Part shown: positions 25,828 to 34,736 of the stretch, piece by piece | Layout: every line of letters begins with the position of its first letter | Position numbering within the stretch: the stretch's first letter is position 1 | Assembly: GCA_020635915.1 (NCBI GenBank) | Contig: JACJYU010000001.1 | Location: 2,208,501 to 2,272,500, forward strand | Length of the DNA: 64,000 nt | Direction of reading: 5' to 3' | Origin: Flammeovirgaceae bacterium | Lineage (GTDB): Bacteria > Bacteroidota > Bacteroidia > Cytophagales > Cyclobacteriaceae | The notes under the pieces: generated by a model | The model's database searches: none | The model's input: only the letters and a program-made list of their open reading frames with translations | Told to the model about the DNA's origin: nothing | Position numbers and translations under genes: made by a program

Positions 25828-27054
25828 ATGAAAGAACTCCTTGAAAAATTTGAGAACAAAAGGCCGGAGATAGTTTTTGAATGGAAAGACACAGAGACCC
25901 CCGCAGAGGGATGGGTAGTGATCAACTCTTTGCGGGGCGGGGCAGCAGGAGGAGGTACGCGCATGCGGATGGGGTTGGACAAAAGGGAGGTGGAGTCGCT
26001 GGCAAAAACAATGGAGGTAAAGTTTACCGTATCCGGCCCGCCCATCGGGGGGGCAAAGTCCGGGATAAACTTTGACCCAAACGATCCGCGCAAGGCTGAA
26101 GTGTTGCACAGATGGTATGCGGCCGTTATGCCCTTGCTAAAATATTATTATGGCACGGGCGGGGACCTTAACGTGGATGAGATACATGAGGTAATCCCTA
26201 TCACCGAAGACGTGGGGATATGGCACCCGCAGGAAGGCGTGTTTACCGGGCACTACAAACCTTCTGAGCCACAAAAGGTAAACCGCATAGGACAACTTCG
26301 CCAGGGGGTGGTCAAGGTCATAGAAGACCCGCGCTTTACCCCCTCGCTGGAAAAAAAGTATACCATTGCCGATATGTGCACCGGCTATGGGGTGGCACAG
26401 GCAGTGGGGCACTATTATGGGCTTTGGCATAATGGGGCAAAAGGAAAGCGGGTAGTCTTGCAGGGATGGGGCAATGTGGGGGCCGCAGCGGGGTTTTACC
26501 TTTCCCAAATGGGTATGAAGGTGGTGGGGATCATCAGCAAGGAAGGGGGCCTGATCAACCAGGCCGGCTTTGGCCAGGAGGAAATCAACCGGTTGGTACT
26601 TGACCGTCAGGGCAATAAGCTTGTCTCGCCCGATTTGCTGCCATTTGAAATAGCGAACGAAAAAATCTGGGACCTTGAGTTCGAGGTTTTTATTCCGGCC
26701 GCGGCCTCACGCCTGGTCACCAAAGAACAGGTTGACAGGATGATCTCCTCAAAGCTGGAGGTTTTTTCCTGTGGCGCCAACGTGCCGTTTGCAGACCCCG
26801 AAATATTTTTTGGGCCTACCGGATTGTATGCCGATCAAAAATTTTCGGTGATCCCGGACTTCATCGCCAATTGCGGCATGGCCCGTGTGTTTGCCTATTT
26901 CATGGAAAACGAGGTAAGCATGTCTGACGGGGATATCTTCAACGATATATCCAATACCATCAAAAATGCCCTTGAAAAAACCAAAAAAGCAAACCCCAAG
27001 GGCACGGGCATAGCCCGTTCTTCATTCGAAATAGCCCTAAATCAATTGGTATAA
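25828..27054 (+). CDS. Glu/Leu/Phe/Val dehydrogenase
   Basis: An NAD(P)-dependent amino-acid dehydrogenase of 408 residues that deaminates an amino acid to the 2-oxoacid. The substrate domain has the catalytic-lysine region PIGGAKSGINFDPND and GGDLNVDEIHEV. The nucleotide domain has VVLQGWGNVGAAAGFYLSQMG. The C-terminal region holds IPDFIANCGMARVFAYFMEN. Whether glutamate or a branched-chain amino acid is preferred cannot be read from the sequence. ATG at 25828 (MKELLEKFENK) is used. Confidence 0.9.
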   Translation: MKELLEKFENKRPEIVFEWKDTETPAEGWVVINSLRGGAAGGGTRMRMGLDKREVESLAKTMEVKFTVSGPPIGGAKSGINFDPNDPRKAEVLHRWYAAVMPLLKYYYGTGGDLNVDEIHEVIPITEDVGIWHPQEGVFTGHYKPSEPQKVNRIGQLRQGVVKVIEDPRFTPSLEKKYTIADMCTGYGVAQAVGHYYGLWHNGAKGKRVVLQGWGNVGAAAGFYLSQMGMKVVGIISKEGGLINQAGFGQEEINRLVLDRQGNKLVSPDLLPFEIANEKIWDLEFEVFIPAAASRLVTKEQVDRMISSKLEVFSCGANVPFADPEIFFGPTGLYADQKFSVIPDFIANCGMARVFAYFMENEVSMSDGDIFNDISNTIKNALEKTKKANPKGTGIARSSFEIALNQLV

Positions 27055-27223
27055 GCCTGGGCGAAAACGTATTGGCATGTCCGTTTTTTTCCTTTGACAG
27101 GAGGAATAATAAATGGGAAAGGTTGGAAAAATCATTTGGATTCCCCCTATATTTAGTTGGCGTAGGGGGGAAGGTTTTCGATGGTGCCCAGGGTAAATAT
27201 TGTTAAATTCCTGTCCGGTTGGT

Positions 27224-28195
27224 ATGCTCATTCCCATTATTCTCCTGCTTGCCGGGTTTGTCATCTTGATCAAAGGTGCAGACTTCCTGGTAAACGGGTC
27301 ATCTTCCATCGCAAAGAAATTCCATATTTCCGATTTGGCCATTGGACTCACGATTGTGGCACTGGGCACGTCAATGCCGGAGTTGATCGTGAGCGTGATT
27401 TCAGCCGTCAACGGGAAAAGCGATGCGGCCTTTGGCAATATTATTGGCAGCAATAATTTTAACATTCTTTTCATCCTGGGCGTTTCCGGGCTGATCTGCC
27501 CCCTGGCGGTCCAGCGAAATACCGTTAAGTATGAAATACCCATTTCATTGGCCGCCACCCTGCTGATGTTCATTTTGGTGAACGACCAATGGTTCACGGA
27601 AGGGACGCACCAGGTACTAGGTCGTGGGGAAAGTGTGGTTTTGCTGCTTTCCTTCGGCCTGTTCCTGCTCTATGTCTACCGCGGCATGTCCAGGGCCACC
27701 GATGTTGACGAGGGGACTAAGATAAAAACCATGGGCACATGGGTTTCCGTAGGGTTGGTCCTGGCGGGGCTGGCCATGCTCGTGGGCGGGGGGAAATTAG
27801 TGGTGGACAATGCCATCGCCATTGCCCAAATGGCGGGGTTGAGCGAACGGTTAATAGGGCTCACCATTTTGGCTGCCGGCACTTCATTGCCTGAATTGGC
27901 CACCTCTGCGGTGGCGGCCTATCGCAAAAACACCGACATTGCCATTGGGAACGTGGTTGGGTCAAACATATTCAACATTCTGTTTATCCTGGGGGCCACG
28001 GGGCTTATCCATCCCATCCATTACAACACCCAATTGAATTTTGATGTATACGTGACAATGGCCGCCACCGTAGTGCTGATGATATTTATGTTTACCATCG
28101 GAAGGAGGCAACTCGACCGGTGGGAAGCATTTATGTTGCTCTCCGGCTATATGGCCTATACGGTATTCCTTATTGGTATGGAAAACATGTCTTAA
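27224..28195 (+). CDS. Calcium/sodium antiporter (CaCA, YrbG type)
   Basis: A 323-residue inner-membrane exchanger with about ten helices arranged as two inverted repeats. The alpha-repeat motifs are GTSMPELIVSVISA with SNNFNILFILGVSG in the first half and GTSLPELATSAVAA with SNIFNILFILGATG in the second; they carry the ion-binding Glu and Asn/Ser residues. It exchanges Ca2+ for Na+ or H+. ATG at 27224 (MLIPIILLLAG) is chosen. It converges with 4 bp overlap on the first nhaD gene, placing four cation antiporters side by side. Confidence 0.92.
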   Translation: MLIPIILLLAGFVILIKGADFLVNGSSSIAKKFHISDLAIGLTIVALGTSMPELIVSVISAVNGKSDAAFGNIIGSNNFNILFILGVSGLICPLAVQRNTVKYEIPISLAATLLMFILVNDQWFTEGTHQVLGRGESVVLLLSFGLFLLYVYRGMSRATDVDEGTKIKTMGTWVSVGLVLAGLAMLVGGGKLVVDNAIAIAQMAGLSERLIGLTILAAGTSLPELATSAVAAYRKNTDIAIGNVVGSNIFNILFILGATGLIHPIHYNTQLNFDVYVTMAATVVLMIFMFTIGRRQLDRWEAFMLLSGYMAYTVFLIGMENMS

Positions 28196-29583
28196 AGCGG
28201 TGGGGGCACGGCAAAAATAGGCTCAACGATCATATAAACGATGGCACCGGATATATAACCCAGAAGTGCCAGCAATGATATTTTTTTGGCATACCAGATA
28301 AAGTCTATTTTTTCCAGCCCCATGGCGGCCACCCCGGCTGCCGAACCGATAATAAGGATACTGCCCCCGGTGCCCGCGCAGTACGCCAGGTATTCCCAAA
28401 TCATGTGGTCCTGGTAAAAAGTGTCCATGCTGTACATGCCCATGCTGGCGGCCACCAGGGGCACGTTGTCCACCACAGACGACAACATCCCAATCAACGT
28501 GATGATGATCCTCTGGTCGCCCAGGGTTTGGGCCAGCCAGGCGGCCAGTTCGTACAATACCTGCATGGACTCCAATGCGCTTACCGCCAGGAGGATGCCC
28601 AGGAAGAACAGTACACTGGGAACGTCAATCCGGGACAAGGCGCCCGCCACCGTATAGTTCCTTTTTGCCATTTCATCCGCTTCGGGGTTGATCAGCTCGG
28701 AAACCACCCAAAGCACGCCCAGTCCCAATAGCATCCCTATGAAGGGTGGCAAGTGGGTCACGGTTTTAAAAATGGGCACAAAAACCAAGGCGCCCACGCC
28801 CAGGAACAACATCAGCTTGCTTGTGCTTACCGCTTCTTCCCGGGAGGTAGTGCCGGTGCCCAGTTCGCCCAGTGTGCCCTTCAAAGTATAGCTCAAATAG
28901 ATTAGGGGAACGAGCAAGCACGCAACACTGGGCAGGAATAAGGTAGTCATGATGTTGCCGGTCGATATTTGGCCCCCAATCCATAGCATGGTGGTAGTGA
29001 CGTCCCCAATAGGTGTCCAGGCGCCACCGGCATTGGCGGCAATGACTATGACCCCGGCAAAGAACAACCGCATGTCTTTGTTTGGAATGAGCTTCCTGAT
29101 CAGGGAGATCATGACAATGGTAGTGGTGAGGTTGTCGAGCACGGAAGAAAGGAAAAAGGAAACCCAGCCCACGATCCATAATAAGGTCCTGGGGTTGCGT
29201 GTGCTTATCCTGTCCGTAATAAACCGAAAGCCCTGGTGCGAATCGACAAGCTCCACGATGGTCATGGCCCCCAAAAGGAAAAAAAGGATTTGTGCGATAT
29301 CGTTGAGATGCTCGCCCAGTTGGGTGCTGACAAACCCATGGTAGGTTTCTTCCGGTGCCATCACGGCTACCTTTTGGGCACCTTCGTCCAACTCCAGGTG
29401 TTGAACGTAATTTTGAAAAGGCGCACTGTCGGTGATGGCACTACTGGGCGGGGATAAAACAAAAAGCGTCCAGCAGATGACGCCCGTAAGCAGGGCCGAT
29501 GCGGTTTTGTTGATCCTTATGGGATGTTCCAGGGCTATGCAGGCGTACCCGGCCACAAAGCAGATGATGATAATGGTTTCCAT
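28192..29583 (-). CDS. nhaD: NhaD family Na+/H+ antiporter, copy 1
   Basis: A 463-residue membrane antiporter of the IT superfamily that expels Na+ (or Li+) in exchange for protons. Landmarks are LLGAMTIVELVDSHQGF, VLDNLTTTIVM, ANAGGAWTPIGDVTTTMLW and, in the second half, SSVVDNVPLVAASMGMY and CAGTGGSILIIGSAAGVA. Compared with copy 2 it has about 33 extra residues between the second helix and the QLGEHL motif (within residues ~46-84). It overlaps the CaCA gene by 4 bp, tail to tail. Confidence 0.93.
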   Translation of the reverse strand: METIIIICFVAGYACIALEHPIRINKTASALLTGVICWTLFVLSPPSSAITDSAPFQNYVQHLELDEGAQKVAVMAPEETYHGFVSTQLGEHLNDIAQILFFLLGAMTIVELVDSHQGFRFITDRISTRNPRTLLWIVGWVSFFLSSVLDNLTTTIVMISLIRKLIPNKDMRLFFAGVIVIAANAGGAWTPIGDVTTTMLWIGGQISTGNIMTTLFLPSVACLLVPLIYLSYTLKGTLGELGTGTTSREEAVSTSKLMLFLGVGALVFVPIFKTVTHLPPFIGMLLGLGVLWVVSELINPEADEMAKRNYTVAGALSRIDVPSVLFFLGILLAVSALESMQVLYELAAWLAQTLGDQRIIITLIGMLSSVVDNVPLVAASMGMYSMDTFYQDHMIWEYLAYCAGTGGSILIIGSAAGVAAMGLEKIDFIWYAKKISLLALLGYISGAIVYMIVEPIFAVPPPL

Positions 29584-29853
29584 AGAAAGGTGGTGAAGAG
29601 GACTGAAAGTTCATCATTTTTGAAATACGCCAATTCAATTTTTTCAATAAATTTTTTTTGATAGGGAATGTCCCAAAGGCTTATGCAAAAAAGTGCAGTT
29701 GAAAAATGTATTTTACCGTTCTTGTAAATCCCGGGTTGATGGGAGCCCATTGCAAAAGGGCAAGATCGGGCGGGCCGTACTTGTGTTTGGTGGCCGCAAA
29801 TGAGTGTGCCTTTATAAAAGTGGCCTTTTACGGCAGGCGATGGCACTGGGCCA

Positions 29854-31167
29854 TCAATGGTGGACCGAGAAAAACGGGTACAGCACAAGGTATGCCGCGG
29901 CCCCGGCAAAATACCCCAGCAACGCCAGCAGGGAAATTTTCTTCATGTACCAGATAAAGTCGATTTTCTCCATGCCCATTACTGCTACACCTGCTGCTGA
30001 GCCTATAATGAGCACGCTGCCGCCCGTACCGGCACAATAGGCCAGGTATTCCCATATCATGTGGTCGGCAGGGTATAAGTCCATGCCGTACATGCCCATG
30101 CTGGCAGCCACCAGGGGCACGTTGTCCACAATGGAGGACAAGAGGCCAATAAGGGTGATGATTATCCTATTGTCACCAAAGGTTTTGTCCAGGTAGGCAG
30201 CGAACTCCCCCAGGGTCCCCATGGACTGCAGTGAGCTCACCGCAAGCAGTATGCCGAGGAAAAACAACACGCTGGGCACGTCAATCCTTGAGAGGGCGCC
30301 TGCGGCCGTGTAAGGCCTTTTGTCCGCCTCGTCCATGTTGGGATTAATCAGCTCGGAAACCACCCACAACACGCCCAGGGCCAACATCATGCCCATGTAG
30401 GGGGGCAAATGCGTGATGGTTTTGAAAACGGGAACAGAGATCAGTCCCCCTACGCCCACGAACAGCATTGTCCTTGACCCCCGAACGGGGGCAGAGGGAT
30501 GTGTGCCGTGCCCGTGGTGGCCATGGCTATGCCCTCCAGAAGAGTGGTCGCCCAAATCCCCCTTTAGTGTGAATTGCAAATAAAGCAAAGGGATGACCAT
30601 GCACACCAGACTGGGGATTATAAGCGTGGCCACAATATTGCCCGCGGTAATCTGCCCACCTATCCATAGCATGGTGGTGGTCACGTCACCAATAGGCGAC
30701 CACGCCCCTCCCGCATTCGCAGACACCACGATCATGCCGGCAAAAAACAAACGCATCTTTTTGTTGGGGACCAGCTTCCGGATCAGGGAAACCATTACAA
30801 TGGAAGTGGTAAGGTTGTCAAGTATGGCAGAGAGGAAAAATGTTACCGCACAAATAATCCACAAGAGTTTCCTCGGGTCTTTTGTGTTGATCCGGTCGGT
30901 CACCAACCTGAAGCCCTGGTAGGCATCCACCAATTCAACAATGGTCATGGCTCCCATCAAAAAGAAGAGGATAGAGGAAATCTCGCTCAGGTGCTCGCCC
31001 AATTGTTCGCCTATGTGGTGGATTTCCCCTGGTGAGGAGAGTGCATATAACGTCCAGCACAGCACGCCCGTAAGCAGGGCCGATGCTGTTTTGTTGATTT
31101 TAATGGGGTGCTCAAGGGCAATGGCTACATATCCTACTACAAAAAGGACAACAATGATTATTTCCAT
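29854..31167 (-). CDS. nhaD: NhaD family Na+/H+ antiporter, copy 2, with His-rich loop
   Basis: A 437-residue paralogue of copy 1, very similar along most of its length (HPIKINKTASALLTGV, ILDNLTTSIVM, ANAGGAWSPIGDVTTTMLW, SSIVDNVPLVAASMGMYGM). A loop at about 208-223 holds seven histidines in 16 residues (DHSSGGHSHGHHGHGTH), resembling metal-sensing loops of zinc transporters; copies 1 and 3 lack it. It is transcribed toward copy 1 across a 270-bp gap with no obvious terminator, and is divergent from copy 3. Confidence 0.93.
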   Translation of the reverse strand: MEIIIVVLFVVGYVAIALEHPIKINKTASALLTGVLCWTLYALSSPGEIHHIGEQLGEHLSEISSILFFLMGAMTIVELVDAYQGFRLVTDRINTKDPRKLLWIICAVTFFLSAILDNLTTSIVMVSLIRKLVPNKKMRLFFAGMIVVSANAGGAWSPIGDVTTTMLWIGGQITAGNIVATLIIPSLVCMVIPLLYLQFTLKGDLGDHSSGGHSHGHHGHGTHPSAPVRGSRTMLFVGVGGLISVPVFKTITHLPPYMGMMLALGVLWVVSELINPNMDEADKRPYTAAGALSRIDVPSVLFFLGILLAVSSLQSMGTLGEFAAYLDKTFGDNRIIITLIGLLSSIVDNVPLVAASMGMYGMDLYPADHMIWEYLAYCAGTGGSVLIIGSAAGVAVMGMEKIDFIWYMKKISLLALLGYFAGAAAYLVLYPFFSVHH

Positions 31168-31341
31168 GATCGGTATGGGGTCTAGGGTAAATAATACCGT
31201 AATTTGAATTTTACCAAATCAAGGATTTAATATTATTAAATCAAACAAATTTGTGTTGCGGTGAAGATTTTTTCTTCGGAGGCCAGGTAGGTACAGGGGG
31301 GCAACAGGTTAATCTGAGGTTTTTTGACAATATGTTGGTAT

Positions 31342-31359
31342 GGTGGCCAAAAAGCCACC
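31342..31359. promoter_or_regulatory. Inverted repeat in the nhaD2-nhaD3 divergent region
   Basis: GGTGGC, a 6-nt A-rich spacer and GCCACC form a perfect inverted repeat 50 bp before the nhaD3 ATG. There is no T-tract, so it is more likely an operator or leader hairpin than a terminator. The rest of the 242-bp divergent gap is AT-rich and shows no clear TAnnTTTG box. Confidence 0.4.
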
Positions 31360-31409
31360 TGGTTAAATTTTAAATTGAATATCGAAATCAAAAAGGCCCT
31401 GTTTTAATT

Positions 31410-32756
31410 ATGGATATACAAATACTCATTCTGGCCCTGTTTATTGCCGGTTACCTCGCCATCACCCTGGAGCACACCCTGAGGGTGGACAAGCTGATCC
31501 CCGCACTGGGCATGATGGCTTTGTTATGGGCCATTATCGCCCTCTTTCACCTTGACGTGTTCAATGTAAACCCTGAGTTGAAGCAACTGGTGCCCACCCA
31601 CCTGGAGGAGATATTGCTGCACCACCTGGGGAAAACGGCAGAGATACTGATCTTCCTGATAGGGGCCATGACCATCGTTGAAATAATAGATTATTTTGAC
31701 GGGTTTGCCACGATCAAAGGTTTTATCCGCACAAAAAGCAAAGTGAGGCTGCTGTGGATTTTTAGCGTGTTGGGCTTTATCCTTTCCGCCATTATAGACA
31801 ACCTGACGGCAACCATCGTATTGGTGACCATTTTGCAAAAAGTCATTAGGGACAGGAACACAAGGTTGTGGTTCGCAGGCCTTATCGTGATTGCGGCCAA
31901 TGCCGGTGGTGCCTGGTCCCCCATTGGCGATGTGACCACTACCATGTTGTGGATAGCCAATAAAGTCACCACCTGGCAATTGGTGGAGCATACGTTTATT
32001 CCATCGGTCGTTTGTATGGTTGTCCCGGTTTTGGTTGCTTCAAGGCTAAAGGTTTTCTCTGGGGAAATCGAAATGGACCTGGAAGAGGAGGCCAACCCTT
32101 CAAAATTCGGTGCCCGGATGTTGTACCTGGGACTGGGGTCGATCATCTTTGTGCCTGTCTTCAAGACCGTTACCCATCTTCCCCCGTATATCGGCATGAT
32201 GTTGTCTTTGGCGGTGGTGGCCACCTTCGCGGAAATTTACAGCAACCGCCTGTTTGCCTTGTCCAGTGTGGGGGAGGAAGGGGAAGCCAGTGATGCCGCG
32301 GCACACCATAGCCCCGTGCACAAATCGTTGGGGAGGGTGGAGATGCCCAGTATTTTGTTCTTTTTGGGAATATTAATGGCGGTGGCCGCGCTGGAATCTT
32401 TGGGGATGTTGTTCAATTTTGCCATTGATTTGGACCGCGCCATACCCAACAAGGATATTGTTGTAGGGATTTTGGGCGTTGGCTCGGCCATCATTGACAA
32501 TGTGCCCCTGGTGGCGGCCAGCATCGGGATGTTTTCCGAACCTTTGGACCATCCACTGTGGCATTTTATCGCCTACTCTGCCGGTACGGGGGGAAGCATC
32601 CTTATCATTGGCTCAGCGGCAGGCGTGGTGGCCATGGGCATGGAGAAAATAAATTTCTTCTGGTACCTGAAAAAGATTGGCTTTCTCGCTTTATTGGGCT
32701 TTGTGGCCGGTGGGGTGGCATTTATGCTAATGCGCGATTTGGTCCTCAACGTTTAG
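31410..32756 (+). CDS. nhaD: NhaD family Na+/H+ antiporter, copy 3
   Basis: A 448-residue paralogue, more diverged than copies 1 and 2 but with all core motifs: LIGAMTIVEIIDYFDGF, IIDNLTATIVLVTIL, ANAGGAWSPIGDVTTTMLW, SAIIDNVPLVAASIGMF and SAGTGGSILIIGSAAGVV. A cytoplasmic loop carries an acidic stretch (SGEIEMDLEEEANP) and a later one two His pairs (AAHHSPVHK). It lies on the opposite strand, divergent from copy 2. Its stop overlaps the YdeI-like gene by 4 bp. Confidence 0.92.
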   Translation: MDIQILILALFIAGYLAITLEHTLRVDKLIPALGMMALLWAIIALFHLDVFNVNPELKQLVPTHLEEILLHHLGKTAEILIFLIGAMTIVEIIDYFDGFATIKGFIRTKSKVRLLWIFSVLGFILSAIIDNLTATIVLVTILQKVIRDRNTRLWFAGLIVIAANAGGAWSPIGDVTTTMLWIANKVTTWQLVEHTFIPSVVCMVVPVLVASRLKVFSGEIEMDLEEEANPSKFGARMLYLGLGSIIFVPVFKTVTHLPPYIGMMLSLAVVATFAEIYSNRLFALSSVGEEGEASDAAAHHSPVHKSLGRVEMPSILFFLGILMAVAALESLGMLFNFAIDLDRAIPNKDIVVGILGVGSAIIDNVPLVAASIGMFSEPLDHPLWHFIAYSAGTGGSILIIGSAAGVVAMGMEKINFFWYLKKIGFLALLGFVAGGVAFMLMRDLVLNV

Positions 32757-33133
32757 CTTGCCCATTTCCCATTTTCTTTTGCTATGTCAATCAATTTTTG
32801 CCCGTGTTCGGTCATAAGTTTCCGTTCAATCATTCGCAGCGCCCTTTCTTTACTTCGTTTTCCCCAGTTGCTTTTTGGGTTTCTTGGTGTAAATTTCAAA
32901 TAGCAGCTCTCTTTATCCCTCTTTTTTGCTTTGCTGTCAACCCAACCATAGCAAAGGGCATTTTCAATGGCTTCGTGCCAATGAACACTGGGCGTTTTAC
33001 TTGTTTTATGGAAGACGATCAACCATATAACCTTTTCCTTCTTCCAGTTTTGTTCAAGCCAATCCCGCCATTCTTTTGTATTTTCAACCATTAGGGCCGG
33101 GTTTGATTCTACGGTTTCATTTGGGCGTTTCAT
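32753..33133 (-). CDS. YdeI/OmpD-associated family protein, short form
   Basis: A 126-residue cytoplasmic protein with the family pattern TKEWRDWLEQNWKKEKVIWL, HWHEAIENALCYGWVDSKAK, and YLKFTPRNPKSNWGKRSKER. Most family members are ~190 residues and end with a C-terminal domain containing an F..L....RYAI pattern; here the protein stops after IAKENGKWAS, just where it meets nhaD3. It may be a naturally short form or a gene truncated at its 3' end. Function of the family is poorly known. Confidence 0.7.
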   Translation of the reverse strand: MKRPNETVESNPALMVENTKEWRDWLEQNWKKEKVIWLIVFHKTSKTPSVHWHEAIENALCYGWVDSKAKKRDKESCYLKFTPRNPKSNWGKRSKERALRMIERKLMTEHGQKLIDIAKENGKWAS

Positions 33134-33293
33134 TTTTTAGAAGGGATTTTTTGAACAAGTCAAAGGCCGCAAAGTCATACGGATTTTTAAATTACTTACA
33201 ACCCAATGAATCCCCTCTTTCAATGACGGTTTGGTAAAGCTATTCGTTTTCTCCGTATTTATGCACAACACAACAGCCCCAGGCCACTGCGCC

Positions 33294-34631
33294 TTATGGA
33301 CATGGCGCTGTGGCGTTATGGAACAGGCCTTCGTTCAACAGGTTGAGGGCCTTTTCCTTGTGGGCCGTATCAATGAGGAGGGAGATGTTGTTTTTGCTTC
33401 CCCCCATCGAAACCATCCTGATCGGAATAGCCCCCACGGAGTCGAAAATTGATTTGAGCACGCCATTCTTTTGGGCAACCTTGTTGCCCACTATGCAAAT
33501 AATCGTTTGGTTGTGGTCGACCTCAATGGTGCCAAACTGCATCAACCCTTCGCTGATTTCGTTTATGGCGTGGTCGTCATCGATGGTTACCGATACGGCC
33601 ACCTCGGAAGTGGAGATCATATCGATGGCGGTGTGGTGCTTTTCAAAAATCTCAAAGATTTCCCTTAGAAAACCATAGGCAAGCAGCATTCGGGAAGACT
33701 TTATTTTTATGGCCGTGATGTTGTCCTTGGCGGCAATGGCCTTTATTTTTCCCGCTTCGCTGCTGTCGCTGATGAGGGTGCCGGGCGCGCCTTCGTCCAT
33801 GGTGTTCTTTAACCGCACCGGTATGCCGAATTTCTGTGCCGGCACAATGGTGGACGGGTGGAGGATTTTTGCCCCGAAATAAGCCAGTTCCGAGGCCTCG
33901 TCAAACGTTAGTGCCGCGATGGGAAAGGTATTTTTCACGATCCTCGGGTCGTTGTTGTGCATCCCGTCTATGTCGGTCCAGATCTGGATTTCATCAGCCC
34001 TTATGGCGGCCCCGATAAGGGAGGCGGTATAATCACTCCCCCCGCGCTTCAGGTTGTCGATCTCGTTGAGGTGGTTGCGGCAGATATATCCCTGCGTGAT
34101 AAGTATCTCATATTTCTCCAGGGAATCGGCCAGCAACCGGAGGCGTTCACTGATCTTCCCCAGCTCGGGCTCATGCTGCCCGTCTATGGACATAAAATGC
34201 AAGGCAGGCAACATCCGCGACTTCACCTCCAGTTCATTGAGGTGGGCATGGAAGAACTCCGTTGAAAGCAATTCGCCCTGGGCAAGCAACTCGCGCCCAA
34301 TGCGGCCGTCAAATTTGTCGGCAGCCAATAGCCGGATGAAGTCAAAGTGCCGGCTGATGATCTCCTCGCCAAGGGTGTGGTAACTTGCCTTGTGGAATAA
34401 TTGTTTTGAAAAATCCTGATAGAAGCCCTCCAGTGAATTGATTAAACCGTGGGCCTGGTCGATATTGCCGGCCTTCAAGGCGTTTGAAATTTCCACCAGT
34501 GCATTGGTGGTGCCCGACAAAGCGGACAACACGATTATTTTCCTGCCCTTCCGCGCGATGACCAGCCTGGCCACTTTTTGCATGCGTTCCGGGGTGCCTA
34601 TGGATGTGCCTCCAAATTTTAATACGAGCAT
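33294..34631 (-). CDS. lysC: Aspartate kinase
   Basis: Aspartokinase phosphorylates L-aspartate, the first step toward lysine, methionine, threonine and diaminopimelate. The 445-residue protein has the kinase signature VLKFGGTSIGTPERM, then RGGSDYTASLIGAAI and WTDIDGMHNNDPRIV, followed by two ACT domains (~300-440) that usually bind the feedback inhibitor (STSEVAVSVTIDDD, ICIVGNKVAQKNGVLKSIF). It is monofunctional, with no fused homoserine dehydrogenase. The ATG at 34631 (MLVLKFGGTS) fits the family; a TTG five codons earlier is possible. Confidence 0.94.
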   Translation of the reverse strand: MLVLKFGGTSIGTPERMQKVARLVIARKGRKIIVLSALSGTTNALVEISNALKAGNIDQAHGLINSLEGFYQDFSKQLFHKASYHTLGEEIISRHFDFIRLLAADKFDGRIGRELLAQGELLSTEFFHAHLNELEVKSRMLPALHFMSIDGQHEPELGKISERLRLLADSLEKYEILITQGYICRNHLNEIDNLKRGGSDYTASLIGAAIRADEIQIWTDIDGMHNNDPRIVKNTFPIAALTFDEASELAYFGAKILHPSTIVPAQKFGIPVRLKNTMDEGAPGTLISDSSEAGKIKAIAAKDNITAIKIKSSRMLLAYGFLREIFEIFEKHHTAIDMISTSEVAVSVTIDDDHAINEISEGLMQFGTIEVDHNQTIICIVGNKVAQKNGVLKSIFDSVGAIPIRMVSMGGSKNNISLLIDTAHKEKALNLLNEGLFHNATAPCP

Positions 34632-34659
34632 TTGGTTGTCAAACAATTAAAATGGAGGG

Positions 34660-34667
34660 CAAAGGTA
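34660..34667 (-). promoter_or_regulatory. Possible -7 box for lysC
   Basis: TACCTTTG on the minus strand matches TAnnTTTG and lies 28 bp before the lysC ATG. No -33 TTG is found at the right spacing. Confidence 0.35.
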
Positions 34668-34736
34668 AAAATGTTTTGGCCATTTGCATTTTTGGCTGCC
34701 CGACTATGGCACATAGGCGGGGGTGGCCAGGTGGGT

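Noticed and set aside
29584..29853. Open frames in the gap between nhaD copies 1 and 2
   Set aside because: The frame spanning 29535-29909 extends into both flanking genes and its sequence has no membrane or domain pattern. The gap shows no clear promoter or terminator.
33134..33293. Possible small gene between lysC and the YdeI-like gene
   Set aside because: The short frames have no start context or motif. The stretch is AT-rich and best called intergenic.
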